Shown: in pieces, positions 61,499-64,000 of the stretch | Position numbering within the stretch: position 1 is the first letter of the stretch | Layout: each line of letters opens with the position of its first letter | Source of the DNA: Thermoanaerobaculia bacterium | GTDB taxonomy: Bacteria > Acidobacteriota > Thermoanaerobaculia > UBA5066 | Reading direction: 5' to 3' | NCBI GenBank assembly: GCA_022071945.1 | Contig: JAJVIN010000051.1 | Coordinates: forward strand, 20,528-84,527 | Length of the DNA: 64,000 bases | Program-made: the position numbers and the translations under genes | The notes under the pieces: model-generated | Seen by the model: the letters and a program-made list of their open reading frames with translations, nothing else | Told to the model about the DNA's origin: nothing | Databases searched by the model: none

Positions 61499-62356
61499 GT
61501 GCAATCCGAAACACTGATCCGCGCGGGGTTCGCGACGGGTACGACCGTCGGCCTTCTCGTCATGTTCCACGGTCTTCAGAAGATCGTGTCGCCGCAGCAC
61601 ACCCTGATCGGGGACATGCGCGGCAAGAATCCGGCCTACCAGTTCGTTCAGGTCGGGCACGCCCTCGCGGTGCTCCTCTTGATCCCCGGAGTGGTCCGCG
61701 AGGCCCTCGGGGAGCCGACGCTGGGGATAGGCGCGATCTGGGCCGCCGTCTTCTCGCTCGCGGGCGTCGTCCTCATCCAGATCGTCGGCTCCCTGGGGAT
61801 CCGGCTTCTCCTGCGCTCGACTCTGACGGCCGAACTCGACAGCGGCAACGCCGCCGCTGGAATCGCCGGGGGCGTCAACTACGTCGCCATCGGCATCCTC
61901 GCCTCCCGCGCCGTCGCCGGCAGCGACTTGAGGGGACTGGGTCTGGCCGTCGTCTTCTTCTGTCTCGCCGTCGTCACGCACGCGGTCTTCGTCGCCCTGT
62001 TCCGCGCCCTGACCGCCTACGACGACTCCGAGCAAATCCAGGGCGAGAACCTGGCCGCCGCGCTCAGCTATGCGGGCGTCACCGTCGCCGTGGCCCTCAT
62101 CCTCGCCCGGGCCCTGGAGGGCGACTTCACGGGCTGGGCGAGCTCCCTCACCGGATTCGGCTGGGTGGCCGCCGCCGTGCTCGCCCTCTATCCGGTCCGG
62201 CAGATCATCGTTCAGGGCCTCATCCTCGGCCGCGCCCCGACTCTTCGGGGCGGCGCCCTCGACGACTCGATCGGCGCCGAGCGAAATTCAGGGATGGCCG
62301 CGATGGAAGCTCTCACCTACCTGGCCGCCGCGTTCGTCATCGTGAGCCTGGTGTGA
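61499..62356 (+). CDS. DUF350-type membrane protein
   Basis: The 285-residue product is a polytopic membrane protein with about eight helices in two similar halves (GFATGTTVGLLVMFHGL; TAELDSGNAAAGIAGGVNY; LSYAGVTVAVALILARAL). DUF350 (YjfL-like) proteins are regularly found beside glutathionylspermidine-synthase-like ATP-grasp genes, as here. Their role is unclear; a transporter or membrane partner is inferred. The stop overlaps the start of the ATP-grasp gene by four bases. Confidence 0.8.
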   Translation: MQSETLIRAGFATGTTVGLLVMFHGLQKIVSPQHTLIGDMRGKNPAYQFVQVGHALAVLLLIPGVVREALGEPTLGIGAIWAAVFSLAGVVLIQIVGSLGIRLLLRSTLTAELDSGNAAAGIAGGVNYVAIGILASRAVAGSDLRGLGLAVVFFCLAVVTHAVFVALFRALTAYDDSEQIQGENLAAALSYAGVTVAVALILARALEGDFTGWASSLTGFGWVAAAVLALYPVRQIIVQGLILGRAPTLRGGALDDSIGAERNSGMAAMEALTYLAAAFVIVSLV

Positions 62357-63732
62357 CCGTCCTTCCCGCCCCGGCCGGCACCCAGACCTACGACGAGTTC
62401 GCGCGGCGCGTCGTCGAATCCGGCATCCTCCTCGACCCCTGGCTGGACGGCGAGCCGCGCCTGTCCATGACACCCCTCGTCCTCGGCCCCCACCGTTATC
62501 GCGATCTGGCGAGGGCCGGAGAGGACGTCGCCGAGCTCTACAACGAGGCCTGCCTTCTCGTCGAGGACGACGACGAGCTTCTCGAGAGTTTCTTCGGGCT
62601 GTCACCCGTCCAGCAGCTGATGTGGAACGTGTCGCGGCCCCTCTGGCACGGTCTGGCGCGCGCCGACGTCTTCGAAACCCACGAGGGTTACGTCATCAGC
62701 GAGCTGAACTGCGACACCCCCACGGGCGAGGCCGAGGCCGTCGTCTTGGGCGAACTCTCGGCCCGGGACCATCCGGAGCTCGTCGACCCGAACCGGAACC
62801 TCGAACCCCGGTTCGGCGCCATGGTCGAGATCCTCATGGACCGGCTCCTCGACCGCCCGTTCAAGAAGGTGATCGGCATCGTCTACCCGACGGAGTTCAC
62901 CGAGGACCTGTCGGTGATCCGCCTCTATCGGAAGTGGCTGGAGAAGGCCGGATTCGAGGTCGTCCTCGGCTCGCCCTACAACCTCGGAGCCGACGGCGAG
63001 GGGAGGGCGACGCTCTTCGGCCGGCCCATCTTCGCCATGCTCCGGCACTACAAGACGGACGGGTGGGGCGAGCGCGTCAGCGCCTGGGACGACGAGACGC
63101 TCCCCGACTCGCTCCCGCTCGGCGCTCCCCTCTCCGTCGCCCTGAAGGCGAGCGTGGAGAGAAAGACGGCCGTCATCAACCCGTTCGGCGCGGTCGTCCC
63201 GCAGAACAAGCGAATCATGGCCTTCATGTGGGAGCACATCCACCGCTTCTCCACTCGCGCCCGCGCCCTGATCGAGAAGTACGTCCCCTACACGTCGCGC
63301 CTCGAGACGATCCATCAGGAGAGAGTCCTGGCCGACCGGGAAGGATGGGTTCTGAAGAGCGACTACGGCGCCGAGGGCGAAGAGGTCATCATCGGGCGTC
63401 TCACCGACGAGAAGACCTGGGCGGAGTCCGTCAAGCACGCGCGTCCCGGGCGGTGGGTCGCCCAGCGCTACTTCGAGGCCCTTGGCGAGGGGATGGAAGA
63501 CGGAGCGGGGCAGGGCAAGGAACAAGCCGAAGCGGCAGTCGCCGTGAGCCCCTCTCCCGTTTCTGGCGTCCAGCCCCTCAACTACGGCGTCTTTCTCGTG
63601 GGCGGCCAGGCCAGCGGCCTGTACGTCAGACGGCAGGCCGGCGCCACCGACGACCACGCCGTCAGCGTGCCCGTCCTCGTCAGGCCCCCCGCGCCGCCCG
63701 CGCGCGAAGAGACTCCACGAACCCCGGCCTGA
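62353..63732 (+). CDS. Glutathionylspermidine-synthase-like ATP-grasp amide ligase
   Basis: The 459-residue product has the pre-ATP-grasp/ATP-grasp layout of this family: YVISELNCDTPTGEAEAVV, IGIVYPTEFTEDLSVI, VLKSDYGAEGEEVIIG, RWVAQRYFEA and NYGVFLVGGQASGLYVR. Such ligases join an amine to a carboxylate with ATP; whether glutathione and spermidine are the substrates is unlikely to be read from sequence. A short low-complexity insert (about residues 383-405) is unusual. The last 53 bases overlap the convergent hydroxylase-like gene. Confidence 0.85.
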   Translation: MTVLPAPAGTQTYDEFARRVVESGILLDPWLDGEPRLSMTPLVLGPHRYRDLARAGEDVAELYNEACLLVEDDDELLESFFGLSPVQQLMWNVSRPLWHGLARADVFETHEGYVISELNCDTPTGEAEAVVLGELSARDHPELVDPNRNLEPRFGAMVEILMDRLLDRPFKKVIGIVYPTEFTEDLSVIRLYRKWLEKAGFEVVLGSPYNLGADGEGRATLFGRPIFAMLRHYKTDGWGERVSAWDDETLPDSLPLGAPLSVALKASVERKTAVINPFGAVVPQNKRIMAFMWEHIHRFSTRARALIEKYVPYTSRLETIHQERVLADREGWVLKSDYGAEGEEVIIGRLTDEKTWAESVKHARPGRWVAQRYFEALGEGMEDGAGQGKEQAEAAVAVSPSPVSGVQPLNYGVFLVGGQASGLYVRRQAGATDDHAVSVPVLVRPPAPPAREETPRTPA

Positions 63733-64000
63733 AGACGCCGTCGATCCGGATGGAGTAGCGGAAGAACGGGTCGTCCAGGACGCCGTGGTAGTCCATGTCG
63801 TTGAACCAGTAGGCGCGCGCCTCAACGACGAGGGGCTCGTCCTCCGGATGGTTCTGGAGGTAGAAGCGCTTGTCGCCGCGGGGGCAGAGGGTGATCTCCT
63901 GCGGGACGCCGAGCGCGACCCCGGGCTCGGTGTCGCGGTGCAGCGGCGCGTGGTCGTTCGGCTCGATCCCGAAGATCACCGCCCGGCCGATTTCCGCGAA
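63680..64000 (-). CDS. HxD...H hydroxylase-like protein, paralogue 2 (partial, cut by window end)
   Basis: The C-terminal ~106 residues are visible and the frame stays open to the edge. They repeat the paralogue at 60578-61444: IGRAVIFGIEPNDHAPLHRD (with H-R-D), FNDMDYHGV, FRYSIRIDGVF. The gene overlaps the 3' end of the convergent ATP-grasp gene by 53 bp. The start is outside the window. Confidence 0.75.
   Translation of the reverse strand, partial: FAEIGRAVIFGIEPNDHAPLHRDTEPGVALGVPQEITLCPRGDKRFYLQNHPEDEPLVVEARAYWFNDMDYHGVLDDPFFRYSIRIDGVFRPGFVESLRARAARGA

Overview
The window is GC-rich, gene-dense bacterial chromosome with frequent GTG/TTG starts, many stop-start overlaps and several families of palindromic intergenic repeats. 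The gene set (11-subunit Complex I, F0 genes with AtpZ/AtpI, two-component-style propeller sensors fused to Ser/Thr kinase, DUF2092, MidA, PATAN/DUF4388 and V4R regulators) suggests a free-living Gram-negative bacterium from a lineage such as Acidobacteriota or Myxococcota. That placement is an inference from gene content only. I found no rRNA, no tRNA I could support and no CRISPR array.

Layout. 1-1858: a near-tandem array of ~310-bp repeats interrupted by a DUF559 endonuclease-like gene. 1926-6342: argS, two GNAT acetyltransferases, a DUF2092 secreted protein and a small secreted protein. 6609-16676: an unusual cluster with six minus-strand genes (J-domain/kinase-like, VWA+DUF2135-like, pyruvate-kinase-like barrel, PurA-like, HEAGH+VWA protein, MoxR-type AAA+) and a divergent NUDT9-type ADP-ribose pyrophosphatase. 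16701-19628: CheW, chemoreceptor, ECF sigma factor. 19754-21654: F0 genes c, a, AtpI, AtpZ. 21856-32663: nuoABCDHIJKLMN without E, F, G. 32664-33166: no genes, but two terminator-like stem-loops on the plus strand.

33167-40365: DUF3800, a frame-broken secreted gene, MidA methyltransferase, glucodextranase-C-like protein, alpha-amylase and a ParB-like protein. 40517-45752: NDH-2, an AMP-forming ligase, a receiver-DUF4388 protein, a photoactive-yellow-protein-like PAS-V4R protein and a small overlapping gene. 45761-51932 (minus): winged-helix-like protein, AAA+ ATPase, PD-(D/E)xK-FtsK fusion, DinB and a coiled-coil protein, nearly back to back. 52076-57783: a propeller/Y_Y_Y/Ser-Thr-kinase receptor and a second secreted propeller protein. 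57800-64000: a 2OG-Fe(II)-type oxygenase, then a cluster with a glutathionylspermidine-synthase-like ATP-grasp ligase, DUF350, two paralogous HxD...H hydroxylase-like proteins (one cut by the window edge), a membrane-anchored protein and a hypothetical.

How they work together. The best candidates for undescribed systems are: (i) the VWA/MoxR/nucleotide-metabolism cluster at 6.6-16.7 kb, which looks like a chaperone-type AAA+/VWA machine wired to a kinase-like protein and to enzymes that could make or destroy a nucleotide-derived molecule; (ii) the winged-helix/AAA/nuclease-FtsK/DinB operon at 46-52 kb, which looks like DNA processing or defence; (iii) the PYP-V4R protein near an AMP-forming ligase at 42-46 kb, possibly a light sensor with its own cofactor-activating enzyme; (iv) the ATP-grasp/DUF350/hydroxylase cluster at 58.6-64 kb, possibly a peptide- or protein-modifying pathway. 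The respiratory genes (nuo, NDH-2, F0, MidA) form a second theme.
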